Positions 11,974 through 22,598 of a stretch of DNA of 64,000 bases are shown here, piece by piece. Each line of letters begins with the position of its first letter. The stretch's first letter is position 1. The notes under the pieces are model-generated. The model made no database searches. It was not told the origin of the DNA and worked only from the letters and a program-made list of their open reading frames with translations. Both the position numbers and the translations under genes were made by a program. Source of the stretch: Panax quinquefolius (Eukaryota > Streptophyta > Magnoliopsida > Apiales > Araliaceae); assembly GCA_020205615.1 (NCBI GenBank), contig JAINUW010000387.1, positions 186,001 through 250,000 of the forward strand. Reading direction: 5' to 3'.

Positions 11974-14900
11974 TGTAGCATCCCCAAATCCGGTCCCTAA
12001 TCACCAAGGATCGGTATACTAATTCTATAACTATTGCGGAAAATATAAACATAAATTGTTTATACATTAAAACTTTATACACTATCCCCAAGGTCTAGAA
12101 CCTTCACATAATATCTTAATCAATATCCTATCTAACATACATTGTTATTATCATACAATATTGTTACAAATCTAGCTGCACACATAGTCCCAATCTGAAC
12201 TTGGCTTTGACTTTTCCTTGTATCCGACGTATTTGCCTTAATCTGCAATGTTTATCATGATATAGCAAAGGTGAGCAACAAGTTTTCCCAACAAGTTTAA
12301 GTTCAATAAATTAAGGATATACCATGATGGAAAGATTTTGAATAATAGCTAGCTAACATTCAACAATATAATTATGAACTAGCATGGACAAATTTTCATA
12401 GCTGAACGAACATTGAATATGAACATATCAATTATATTTGGACCGAATGGTAATGAAGGTTATCAGCCTTTCAAAACTGATGAATATATGCAATATGCAC
12501 TTAGTACGATTCATTAAACCATAGACATGTTAATCAGCAATGATTATCCATAAGCATATTTGAAATAAACAACTCGAAGTTGAGTGAAGGAAAAGCTTGC
12601 CTGATCTGTTGATTATCGTTACACAATTTATTTAGCATTGTCTGAAAACCTACTATAAATAATATCGATTTTCACATATTAGAATAATATCATCACAGTA
12701 TAATACTATTATATATTAACATAGAATAACCTAAACACATAACACATAACCCTATCAGTCTATACAGAACATAAGAGCTAGTATCAAGTCAGACTATTGC
12801 AGTCTGAGTTGAATCCGGTACAATTCTGACATCCCGACGACCAAGTCAGACAATTATCGAGAATAATATTACTAAGACTCGATCTAAACTGGTTCACAAT
12901 TATCTTAGATAATTTTATTATCTATCAAAATAATTTTTAATGACTCATAATAATTTTCAGATAATTATGATCATTTATCATGATTTTTCAATCATTTAAA
13001 TCGTATTTATATAATTTTAAATACCACAATATTCTATTATCATTAATATTTATTTATTATCAAATATTAATGAAATTCTCGACATAATATTGTAATATAT
13101 TTATAATATATCAAAGTATTTTTAATACCTTAAAATAATATTTATATAAATTTTAAACCTTTAAATTCATTATCAGATAATTGCCATTAATATTAAATAT
13201 TAATGTTTTTAGTGCCAAAATATCAAAAGTTATATTTTATTACTTAAAATATTTTTATAACACTTAAATCATTTTTATATGATTGTTAAATCATTAATTC
13301 TATTTTTTCACAATTTATTTAATACATTCATTAAATAAATTAATTACCATTAATAATAAATTATTAATGAAATTCATCACAAAATATTCTGATAAAATAA
13401 TTAATTTTGGAAAATAAACTGTCGCTAAAGGGCCCTATAGCGATAGAACCGTCACTATAGGTGTTCTTGGCCAAACCCAGATCTTCATCGACAGAGTTCA
13501 AGTCATCATGTTTGACCAGTCCTAATTCATAGATCTTGATGTATCTGGGTCCTCAAAAACCTTGTTAGGCCCGTTCTTCTTTTTTTGGGTTTCCCAAAAA
13601 TGAAGAACAACCATGGTATCTACTTTGCAAGCCATGAATCTAGAGTTCTGGCCTTTCTCAGTGTAATACTAAGGTTCAATCGTGTAGAATTCATGATAGG
13701 GTACACTAATATATCACCAAATTAGTATAACAACAACAAATCTAAGAGATCTTGGCCGGTCAAAGTAGTGGTCAAGAATTGCTCCTTGAAGATCTGGGTT
13801 TTCCAGAAGCCTTCATAAGGTAGTTTCGTCAACCCTACTTTGACCACGATTATATTCGTTTCTGTTTATGATTTTGGTAAAGTAAAGGCTTAGATGTATA
13901 GCCTACATGTCAGTCTACAAGTTCCAACCAACAAAATGACCTAACTATCAAAGAGCAACAAGATCAAAGGCCTGCAAAAATGCTGTCAGACTTTTTTGGG
14001 TAATCTGGGTTACCCATAAAGTGGTCGGTCAACGCACTTTAACCCTTAATAATTTGTAATCTAAACATGATCTAGGCTTGATTCAAGTTTCAGATCGAAG
14101 TCCTTATAACATAGAACAGATCTGTAACTTAAAACACACATATCATCAAACATAAAGAGATCTAGAAGCTCTGACATTTGCTAGTCAGAGCACAAAACTA
14201 GGGTTCATGATCAATTTCAAAAATTTGATTTTCGTGCATCTAGATGATATGGATCTAAGTTATAACAACCCAGATCACCAAGTGACACCCTCTAACACAT
14301 ATCTAATCAACAAACAACAACTTTAACATCAATCTTAAAGATAACAAGTTAGGGTTCATACCTTTTGAATGCACAAGTTTTGATTCTGATTCTTATATTC
14401 TGATCTTGGCTTTCTAGGGATCATTCTAAGGACTTATAAACTTAATATTTTCGTGGGTTTAGAGAGAGAAAGTGTGGGTTGAGATTTTGGTCACAAATGA
14501 AGTTTTATTCTTTGTTTTCTCTCTCGTTAATCTATAGAAATAATTAATACAATGTACATTGTCTGATAAAATGGTTGATATTTTAGATATATGCACATGT
14601 GTATAACTTAAGTTGGTCAGCAACTCAATTATATGGCACGGTTTGCAAGCCACCTATTAAAGAATGTGACAGAAGGGCATTCTAGTCTTTTTTCTTCTAA
14701 ATTTAATGGCACAATTGTCTTTTGCTACAACCCTTAGGGTTTAACCCTAAGGTTTCACAACTTAATTTTCTAGGATTTTCTAATTAGGCTAAAAATGAAA
14801 ATTTTAGTTACTAAAGATGTAAATTAGGGTTTCCTAATTTAAATTAGGTTTCCGAATCACCTAGGACTTGTAATTAGGATTAATGTTTCCTAATTAACGT

Positions 14901-15425
14901 AAAACTTTCTTAATAGTAATTAGGGTTCCTAATTTTTGCAATTAGGGTTTTCTGATTAATCAATTAGGGTTATTCCCTAATTAAGTTTGTAATTAATACA
15001 TTTAATCCTTATACTAGCATTTAAAATCCCAAATTAGAGTTTTAATATTCCGAATTAGGGTTTTGAATTCCCGACACTGAAATTAGGATTTCCAGAACCG
15101 GTTTCTAGGGTTTCTTATTAATCAATAGAATTTTCTAACTGAGCGTCGATGTCTTAATATAATATCAGGGTTTGGACACTGATATAATTTATCTGGTCAA
15201 CCCTTGACCCTTAACCACATACTATACACATATATGACCATATACACCGAACATATACACTTATACCATTAATACTGTAAGCCTTCACCAAAAGTTTTTA
15301 AAATTTCAAAATTCCTTCACAGAAATGTCAAATCCATTCACTTATTTTCTGTTTAGGTCTATTATTTAACCTTAATTCAATCTTTTAAGATTTTAATAAA
15401 TTGTCTAATCTCTAGGGTCGTCATA
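11974..15425 (-). mobile_element. A LTR 3
   Basis: Starts TGTAGCATCC and ends ...gggtcgtcata at about 15425 (expected ...gtcgtcaca), giving 3,452 bp. It then passes directly into B LTR sequence at 'gtactattagggg'. It carries the same dyad (13435-13460) and telobox block as LTR 2. Confidence 0.75.
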
Positions 15426-16030
15426 GTACTATTAGGGGAGGTGGTGCAAGTTTGATAATACTTGTAGGACTAAATTAAAAATGGAGGAAAAGATGAAAGT
15501 ACTATACTGTAATAATTTGAGCCCCAAAACGTGCAATTATCGAAACTATATTTTCCTATAAATAAAAGTTCATTCTTCTTTCATTCTCACCAATTCACTA
15601 AGACTCACAAGAGCAATTATAGAAATAGAAGCTATAGAGGGAAAGAAGAAGAGTATTCTGCTACTTCACTATTGCAGTATTCAGCCTTCTACTAAGGTAA
15701 GGGGTATTATTTCTTTCGTATTCGTAAGGGATATTATTTTTGTTCAATATTCGTATGAAATAATATTTTCTTCCATACTATGTAGTATGTAAGTAATATT
15801 ATTTCATTTCGTATTCCTACTTCTACACTCATTTTGTTAAAGTATTGCTTTTATACTCCGTGAAATTAATAGAATATCCTTGAAATTTGCGCTTCATCTA
15901 GTACCGTTTCACAAGGATATTTTTCTGAACATTCTTGTTAAATTTTAAGCTTTTCATGCCGGAGTACTATTCATTTATACGGCACTATTTATACGTACGA
16001 TACTATTCATAGAGTACTATTCATGGGTAC
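15426..16030 (+). mobile_element. B 5' LTR, left piece
   Basis: Aligns with 44695-45260 of the B 3' LTR: 'gtactattaggggaggtgg', then the TATA region (15557-15564), then the first units of the GTACTATTCA array. About 890 bp of the LTR start are missing at the A junction. It stops inside the array, where element C begins, and resumes at 38120. Confidence 0.8.
15557..15564 (+). promoter_or_regulatory. TATA box of B 5' LTR
   Basis: TATAAATA follows 'ttttcc', with a pyrimidine-rich 'cattcttctttcattctc' downstream. It is conserved in the B 3' LTR (44825-44832) and mutated to TATCAATA (minus strand) in the solo copy near 28196-28210. Confidence 0.55.
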
Positions 16031-16139
16031 TATAGACACTCAAAATTTTCTTTACACCTGTTACTAACATTGCAGGAGGGCATATTCGTCTTTCGGATAT
16101 AACCTTGGAAGACACCTCACATCCATTCTGGATACTACC

Positions 16140-16470
16140 GGAAGTTCAGTCTCAACCCCGGAACATACACCGGAAGTATCAATTCCAACCTCGGAGATAA
16201 CCCCGAGTTTCGTCCTTAGAGATAACCCCAAGGAATGTTGTTTTAGTTCCGACAATAACTCTAGAAATGCTTGTTTCAAATGCATGCAATCAGCTTCAAT
16301 CTCAGACGACCTGCCGAGGCACTCATTCCAAAGACCCGGAGATAACACCGGGAAGAAAGGCATACTTATAGATGACCTTGCGGAATTCAAACACTTGCAG
16401 CAGTCCGATCTGAGATGTAACCCTGAGCAACGTCTGCTATTAGCCCAAACCGGAGATAACCCCGGTGAGG
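16140..16470 (+). repeat. CCGGAGATAACCCCGG-type array in C 5' LTR
   Basis: Degenerate repeat built on '(c)cggagataac(a/c)ccgg', recurring every 30-50 bp. Many units have inverted CCGG or CCCGG/CCGGG ends. The same array is at 35580-35905 and, inverted and longer, at 47300-47800. Confidence 0.7.
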
Positions 16471-16884
16471 GGTAAAATTGCCATCTTTCCACCTCAACCC
16501 CTACGCGCCGTCTCAACATTTCATACATACATTTCTACACAAAAATGTCCCACAAGAGCCAAGGAGTTCCAATCCCGAGTGACTATTACGCGTGGAAGCA
16601 CACCAGATAGAATTTAAAGCTTGAAGACCATGGGCATGGTCCCCTCTTCCTGACTTCGTACAACCTCTAATCACATGTCATTGCGTAACTCTCAATAAAA
16701 GCGGTCCGAAGAAGGTCTTGTGCACCTCGTTCGGATGCTCGGATTGAAGTTTTGCAAGTTTGAGCGGACATCACAAGGCATTTGCAGTGCATGTACTTTA
16801 AGACAGCAAGAGACCGCGGAGCGGGGCACCCCCGGCGACCACAGTGCATCTGCTTCTGCTGCCATAGTACACTCTTGGCTCCCA

Positions 16885-16902
16885 GCTCTATAAATATAGA
16901 GC
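16885..16902 (+). promoter_or_regulatory. TATA box inside perfect palindrome, C 5' LTR
   Basis: GCTCTATA-AA-TATAGAGC has 8-bp arms and a 2-base centre, and the TATA box (16889-16896) lies within it. It is the likely core promoter of C and is identical at 36307-36324 in the 3' LTR. Confidence 0.65.
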
Positions 16903-17202
16903 TTGGGGTGGCCAATTGTAAGAAGAGAGGAGGCGAGGAAGCCCTGTCCAATTTGCTATGTAGACACCCCATATTGAGTGTTTTCTCATTTTAAACACAT
17001 GTTAGCTCACATATAGCTATATTTTACCGGCGGGAGCTGAGTGTTTATCCATCTAGAGTCATAGAAGCCTGCCTTGGCAGCCCACTGTAAGCCTTCTCAC
17101 ACTCTATAAAGCCTTTCTCTTCATCATTGCACACACTATTCTTCACATTGAGAGTCGTGTTATGTGTGTATGCCCGGACTTCAGTCCGTGGTTTTCATTT
17201 TT

Positions 17203-17306
17203 GTCTATATATATATATACTTATATTTGTATATATTTATATATGGACTAACATTATCGAGTTATGCCTCGATTGAGCCTAGACATATGTCTGGAGCGTT
17301 TACTTG

Positions 17307-17358
<52 letters not shown>

Positions 17359-17441
17359 TGTTGTCGACTCGGTCGATGATGAGCACGGATTTTTTCATGC
17401 GAGCGTTCTATCGCATTAATATATATATATATATATATATT
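17203..17441. repeat. (TA)n microsatellite cluster in C 5' LTR
   Basis: Runs of TA at about 17205-17220, 17309-17355 and 17419-17440 are separated by unique LTR sequence. They match similar tracts in the 3' LTR and create long spurious open frames of Tyr-Ile repeats. Confidence 0.9.
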
Positions 17442-17599
17442 CCCATTTCTGTCAGGCCTGGAGTTTACTTCCAGGCCTTTTACTGCTTTATTTATATTTA
17501 GTCTCGCCTGGAGTTTACTTCGTGGCAGTTGATCGTCTTTTACAGCTTTATTTACTTTTCTTATCCCCCATGGAGGTGCTTCGTGGTGGTTGATCATGT

Positions 17600-17600
17600 C

Positions 17601-17643
<43 letters not shown>
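17600..17643. repeat. (CA)n(TA)n microsatellite
   Basis: A CA run followed by a TA run, immediately left of the DNA transposon. The insertion target was this tract. Confidence 0.9.
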
Positions 17644-17748
17644 GGGTTAAGTTCAGATGACCACCTGGGGTTTGGGCGGTTTTCCACTTAACCACCTATA
17701 GTCAGTAAAGCTACATTTAAACACCCGACCTTTTGAGTTAAAGTGAAA
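17644..17748 (+). repeat. Left terminal inverted repeat
   Basis: Begins gggttaagttcagatg and runs to 'gagttaaagtgaaa'. It pairs with 19677-19781 in inverted orientation with about four differences. Confidence 0.9.
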
Positions 17749-18269
17749 ACGTTCTTTCTGTCATAACTCTGTTACTTTAAAAGGTTAAAGACTTAATTAC
17801 CCTCTTATATATAAAAGAGAGATGCTTGTTGCTTGTTCATCTTTCTCTCTGTTTTTCTAACAAACAAAAAACAGAGTGGGAGAACAAATTCATTATGCAA
17901 AAATTACATCAAGGTTAATCCAGAGTGCGAGAATCATAGAATATATCAAATGCCTGTATTCATAAATAGTGTTACAGCTGACAAAAATTAACCTAAGTCA
18001 AAGTCACAAAATTGAAGCAGTAATTATAGAATAGAAAAGGTGAACTAAAACTTGTCTCCAAAATGTAAGGAAATGAAGAAATATGTAACCTTTTGATTAC
18101 ATCCATTACAATATGTTAATACCCATATAAATTTATTCAGCACCTAACTATGGATGGGTAATTAACTTAATCTGATTTGTTGCTACTTGAGCTATGTGAA
18201 TTGAATGATATCATTCACCCAAGCATGAATTAGAAAAACAGAGTCTCCATGTGGCGAAGTTTCCTCCAT

Positions 18270-18462
18270 TGAAAATACATTTACCTTTCACGAAGCAACC
18301 TTGCTAATCCAAAGTCACCAATATGTCCAAATCGATTCCTCATCCGGAGAACATTACTAGGCTTTAAGTCGCAAAGACACAATAGAGGCTTCGGTCATTA
18401 TGAAGATAGCAAAGTGCATTTGCAACATCAATAGCAATATTCAATCTATCATGATTTAATGA
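18270..18462 (-). pseudogene. Captured LRR receptor-like kinase fragment (kinase subdomains VI-VII)
   Basis: The minus strand first reads RLNIAIDVANALCYLHND, the helix before the catalytic loop. After a small frame slip it reads CDLKPSNVL and then GDFGLARLL, the catalytic loop and the DFG activation-loop motif. The Cys before CDLKPSN marks a non-RD kinase, as in the FLS2/EFR/Xa21-type subfamily XII of leucine-rich-repeat receptor kinases. A GTAAATG right after the last motif could be the ancestral splice donor, since this subfamily has an intron near here. No extracellular part or C-lobe is recognisable. It is a frameshifted relic inside a transposon, not a working receptor. Confidence 0.75.
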
Positions 18463-19335
18463 GATATGAACCCGGAGAGTCGAAAAAGACAAATGAGACT
18501 ATCAAACTGGACAAAGGAATAAGATAACAAAAGTTATAAGACAACTCAATGAACACCGTAACCAAATTTAATCGAAAATATAATATCAAAAACATGCAAA
18601 GATCAATTTTTTTAATCAAACATAACATAAAGATCCAACTTTTTCAATTGCAGGAAGCAATTTCATTTAATCTACATATACAAACAGAGAGAAATTAAAG
18701 ATTTTAAGTGAGAAAATTCATACCATGGAGGAGATTATGGATTCAAGTGCAAAAGCAGATTGGCGGTGCTCACAAAACCCATCGAGACAAAACCTCCAAA
18801 ATCTCTTCCATCTTCAACCCCTAATCAAACTCATCCACTCATCTCCTGGGCCATTTACGAATACGGCACCTTCCCTACAGATTCTCCTACCATCTATTTA
18901 TCTCCACGTAAAATTAGTTATTAACAAAACCCGATTGAGAAATACGATGGCGTTTCTCTAAGAACAATAGAAAATAAAAATAAAAGTCAAAGCTAATTGA
19001 GAAATTTTAATATATAGCATGTATAGTATATATATAGAGAGAGAAAGGGTTAGGGAAATCAAAGATCTAATAGAGAAGGAATTTTACTTTATGGGGTTTA
19101 AAAGCAGAGAAAAGTGAATCTAAAATTCTCGTAATGTAATTAGTCCATTAGAAAAAATAAGTGAAATAGTGCGATGATGTTTTTCCTTGACTAGATAGGA
19201 GTGCTAAAGGAGAAACCTAATGAAGTAAGAGTTGGAGAAGAGGGGTTTTGTGTATAGATAAGCCGAGGTCAAGAGTTACCGAACTCTCCAAATCTGAAGA
19301 AATAGTGGGCTTTCTTCTGATTTCGACTTCAATTC

Positions 19336-19560
19336 TCATTTCAACCGTTGCTCTTGATTTGAAGAAGTTTTGTGAAGATCGAGTGAGAATACTCTATGCT
19401 TTGTTAATGAACTAAGCAAGAATGATCGTTTACTCCAAAAACCTCCTCTCTCCGGTACCTCCACGATGGCGTCGTAGTCGGCTCCATCATCGATCTCTCG
19501 GCGATGGCTCTGCGATCTCACCAATTGTAGACTCGAGGAGAGGAGGAGAGTGGATTGAAG
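19336..19560 (-). other. Possible captured exon-like segment in DNA transposon
   Basis: A stretch with higher GC than its surroundings and an open minus-strand frame of 62 codons (19336-19524), rich in Arg, Ser and Asp. It resembles no family I recognise. Its composition and place beside the inverted repeat suggest a second piece of captured gene or 5' UTR. This is inference only. Confidence 0.3.
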
Positions 19561-19676
19561 GTTGAAGATAGAAGAAGAAGGGGTATTTCAGTCTTTTTAA
19601 ATCGTTAAAGTCCATTTTCACGCGTTTTTGGCGTCTGACATGCACACACGGTTAACTTAGACGGAAAAGGTAATGA

Positions 19677-19781
19677 TTTCACTTTAACTCAAAAAGTCGG
19701 GTGTTTAAATATAGCTTTACTAACTATAGGTGGTTAAGTGGAAAACCGCCCAAACCCCAGGTGGTCATCTGAACTTAACCC
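19677..19781 (-). repeat. Right terminal inverted repeat
   Basis: Inverse of the left repeat, ending ...gaacttaaccc, followed by tatatatat. Confidence 0.9.
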
Positions 19782-19836
19782 TATATATATTTACCGCTTT
19801 TATATATTTACATTTTCGATACCCCATGAAGTTACT

Positions 19837-19837
<1 letters not shown>

Positions 19838-19904
<67 letters not shown>
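19838..19904. repeat. (TA)n microsatellite
   Basis: An almost pure TA run of about 65 bp in the C 5' LTR, matching the run at 37245-37315 of the 3' LTR. Confidence 0.95.
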
Positions 19905-19907
<3 letters not shown>

Positions 19908-20718
19908 CTGACTTTTATATATATAAGCGCTTATCGCTTTTCATATAAATTATGGCATCATGTGAGCCTAGGAATCATGTGATCACAGATTGATCTCTTG
20001 AATCAAGATTAGGTTCCGTGATGGACATTTTTTAAATTTAAGCGACTTGTACATTATTTACGGTGTCTGAATTTCCTTAGATGGTTGTCATTCCAATAAG
20101 GAGTTCGACATCGCTGTATATTATTTTCTTGAAGATGCCTCGTATCTCAAAAATAAAAGCAAACCAGCCGAACATTTAATAATAAAATGGAAGTATGAAA
20201 AGGTCTCAATTTCTATTGAGCCCAGGGTTTGAAAAACCTCTTTTTTCAAAACTTCACTGATATATCATGTTTAAAACAGAATTTTTCATACAAATTCAAA
20301 CCCTTTGTATATAGGTGCGAATGAGACCTCGTACTACTACCAAATAAATTACACATTGATCCACACACACACATTCATATAACAGTTTCTTGAAAAGTGG
20401 CGGTCACCGTGGCAACACGGATGTCGGGGGGTGCCTAACACCTTCCCTCTGCATAATCAAACCCCTGAACCTAAATGAATCTCGGTTTCACAGACCCGTT
20501 TAGCAGTGTCACATCACTGGGTCAAGGTGCAAACCTTTTCTCGGTTGTGTTGGTGCAACCAGTTAAAAACACCAACTGGCGACTCTTAGAGTCAAATCGT
20601 CGACATTACACATGTCAGACCTTTTTCACTTGTTTTTTCAAACAAATCTAATATAACATTAGAACACCAAAGAACAAGAAATGAAAAAGGGACGAATAAA
20701 AATACCGACGTCGACAGG

Positions 20719-20736
20719 TGGCGACTCTGCTAGGGA
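20719..20736 (+). other. C primer-binding site
   Basis: tggcgactctgctaggga begins two bases after the LTR end. This word is widespread next to Tat/Ogre-type 5' LTRs. I recall an Arg tRNA as primer for Ogre elements but could not verify the pairing here. Confidence 0.7.
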
Positions 20737-21421
20737 TACCAGTAAGAGGGTTTAAGTCGCTAATACAAGCTTTTCAAAAGTGTTATATGCTTATGTGTGA
20801 ATGTTGCATTTACATTTATGATGAATGTGTACGAATGCATTTTACTTACTTAGTGCTTCGCAGATGTCATAATTTTCATAAACGGCGAGACACGTTGTAT
20901 GTGAATGTATGTTGTGTGGTTCCTCCACCAGCTGGCTATCCTATCGGTGTTTGATTACTGGACTCATAGCGAGACTAATTCCAACGAGGCTCAGGAAAGG
21001 CACCACCCAGATTCGCTCCAGTTGAAAGACCGGATTAACTTCCCATCAAGTAGATTGCGATGATCTGGGGACCTTCATGCCAAAAAGTCGCGAGAGTAAA
21101 CCTAAGATAGGTCAGCCTCTGATAAACCAAACACGGAGGAAAGTCTCTTCATGCTTTCCATTTTCAATTACTTGTAAAAGCATTTACTTGTAATTTTATT
21201 CCATGTTCATCTTTATGTAATGGAAAATATGAAGGATATTTGTGCATACATGACATACTATCAAATAATGCCCGTTTTTGTAGGATGATATTCCTAAAAT
21301 GGACACATTATTATAGCATATACATTATCCCTAAGACTAAAATACATAAGTCTTTTGTAGGGAAACAATTGGGTCTGTTACCCGCTAAAAATCCAAAAAG
21401 GCCACGAGCCTACAACCAATC
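20737..21421 (+). other. C untranslated leader
   Basis: About 700 bp between primer-binding site and gag with no convincing ORF. The extra ORF1 found ahead of gag in classical Ogre elements is absent. Confidence 0.6.
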
Positions 21422-22598
21422 ATGTCTTCGTCTGACCAGTCTAATGCCGTTTCTTGAGAAGAATTTGACGAATTAAGAAAACAAATTATAGATTTGGTTA
21501 TTCTGCTGAAAGAATTGCATCAGTCTACTCAGGGTACAAAGATGCCTACACATACAAAATCCTCCACACAAGGAGGGACCCAAGGTTTGGATAAAACAAA
21601 TCCAGAACCTCAGTTGGATACGACCAACAAAGACCCTGAAAACACCCATCTCAGAGGAGATCCAAACACCGGTGATATCAAGAAGAAGGTCCTTGAAATG
21701 GAAGAAACTATCCGTGCTCTCGAAGGGATTGGAACACATAGAAGTGTTTCATATGCTCACCTTTGCATATTCCCTGGTGGTCATTATCTAGAGAAATTCA
21801 AAACCCCTGACATTGAAAAGTATAATGGATTAGAGGATCCTTACACACATTTGAAGGTGTTCATTGGAGAACTTGGATCTTATGCGAAAAACGAGAAGCT
21901 CAGAATGCAGCTGTTCCGAAAAAGTCTAACTGGAGAAGCCCGTTCATGGTATACCAGATTAGACAACTCAAAGATCCATAGCTGGGAAGAGCTAGCTCAC
22001 GCCTTCCTCACTCAAAACAGTTTTCAAGCTCAGATGGCTCCTGACCGATACCAGATTACCAAGGTCAAGAAACAGTCTAATGAGTCATTCAAAGAGTATG
22101 CTCAAAGGTGGAGGCACCTTGCTGCTCAAGTTATTCCTTCTATGACAGAGTCAGAAATGGTCATGACTTTCATAGACATACAAGGAGCTCCTTTCTATAA
22201 AAGAGTTTTAGTTGGTATTGGCAAACCATTTTCTGAAATGATCAAACACGGAGAGATGGCTGAGATGGGATTGAAGTCAGGAAAGATTCAAAACCTAGTC
22301 GCTCTTAAAGCAGTTGTTGAGCACATCCAATCTGGATCTTATGGAAACAAACCCCGGAGGGTCCATAAAAAGAAAGAGGAGGATGTTTCTTTGATACTAC
22401 AAGGTCAAAAAGGTAGTCAGAATATGCCTATACAGAGGAGAAACTACCCCCCTTTTCAAGCACAGTCTTCAAACCCTCCATTACCTAAAGGTGGAGATGC
22501 AAAGCGCCCTCAAACGTTCACACATCTTCTTCCACCAGCCAACCCTAGTGGGAGGGGTTTTAATGCTACTAGAAAGTGTGCCAATATGTCGGGGCACC
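21422..22598 (+). pseudogene. gag: C gag (capsid part), broken
   Basis: Structural protein that would form the virus-like particle and package element RNA. The natural start is probably ATG at 21422, because the frame runs into the conserved ELRKQIIDLVILL stretch, but an in-frame TGA at 21455-21457 breaks it. The open part (21494-22630, 378 codons) carries the retrotransposon gag core, with FKTPDIEKYNG near residue 102 and RKSLTGEARSWYTRL near 142-156. A frameshift near 22595 moves the downstream Cys-His knuckles into another frame. It resembles Tat/Ogre/Retand capsids. Confidence 0.85.

Larger units (their letters stand above)
3844..15425 (-). mobile_element. A: tandem non-autonomous LTR element (LTR-int-LTR-int-LTR)
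   Basis: Two nearly equal units of about 5.46 kb follow each other head to tail and a third LTR closes the array. Each LTR-internal junction carries the correct signals for the minus strand: an initiator-Met-type primer-binding site beside one LTR edge and a polypurine tract beside the other. Internal domains are only about 1.88 kb and have no recognisable gag or pol, so this looks like a LARD-type derivative needing enzymes from a relative. D and E LTRs share blocks with A, which points to Tekay/Del chromoviruses as source. The first LTR is cut by B copy 1, and the last ends exactly where the B 5' LTR fragment begins. Confidence 0.8.
17644..19781. mobile_element. Terminal-inverted-repeat DNA transposon (MULE-like) with captured gene fragment
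   Basis: The 2,138-bp element is bounded by inverted repeats of about 105 bp with only a few mismatches (gggttaagttcagatgacca at each end). Flanks are TA repeats in which a 9-bp tatatatat duplication fits, as in Mutator-like elements. Because the target is low complexity, other duplication lengths cannot be excluded. The 3' LTR of C lacks the element, giving an empty-site comparison near 37136-37185. There is no transposase. The interior holds part of a receptor-kinase gene on the minus strand, so it resembles a Pack-MULE. Confidence 0.8.
16031..20716 (+). mobile_element. C 5' LTR (interrupted by a DNA transposon)
   Basis: Starts TATAGACACTC (TGTAGACACTC in the other copies) and ends ...cgacgtcgaca. 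Without the inserted DNA element and its duplication it is about 2.54 kb, against 2,636 bp for the 3' LTR. It contains a dyad-rich 'ccggagataaccccgg' array, a TATA box within a palindrome, and long (TA)n tracts. Confidence 0.9.

Noticed and set aside
16064..16528. 154-codon minus-strand frame
   Set aside because: Lies across the dyad array of the C 5' LTR. Broken in the homologous 3' LTR and without protein similarity.
17164..17687. Frames rich in Tyr-Ile on both strands
   Set aside because: Translations of (TA)n microsatellites in the C LTR.
18725..18961. 78-codon plus-strand frame in the DNA transposon
   Set aside because: No recognisable motif, and opposite to the captured kinase. I could not support it as a gene.
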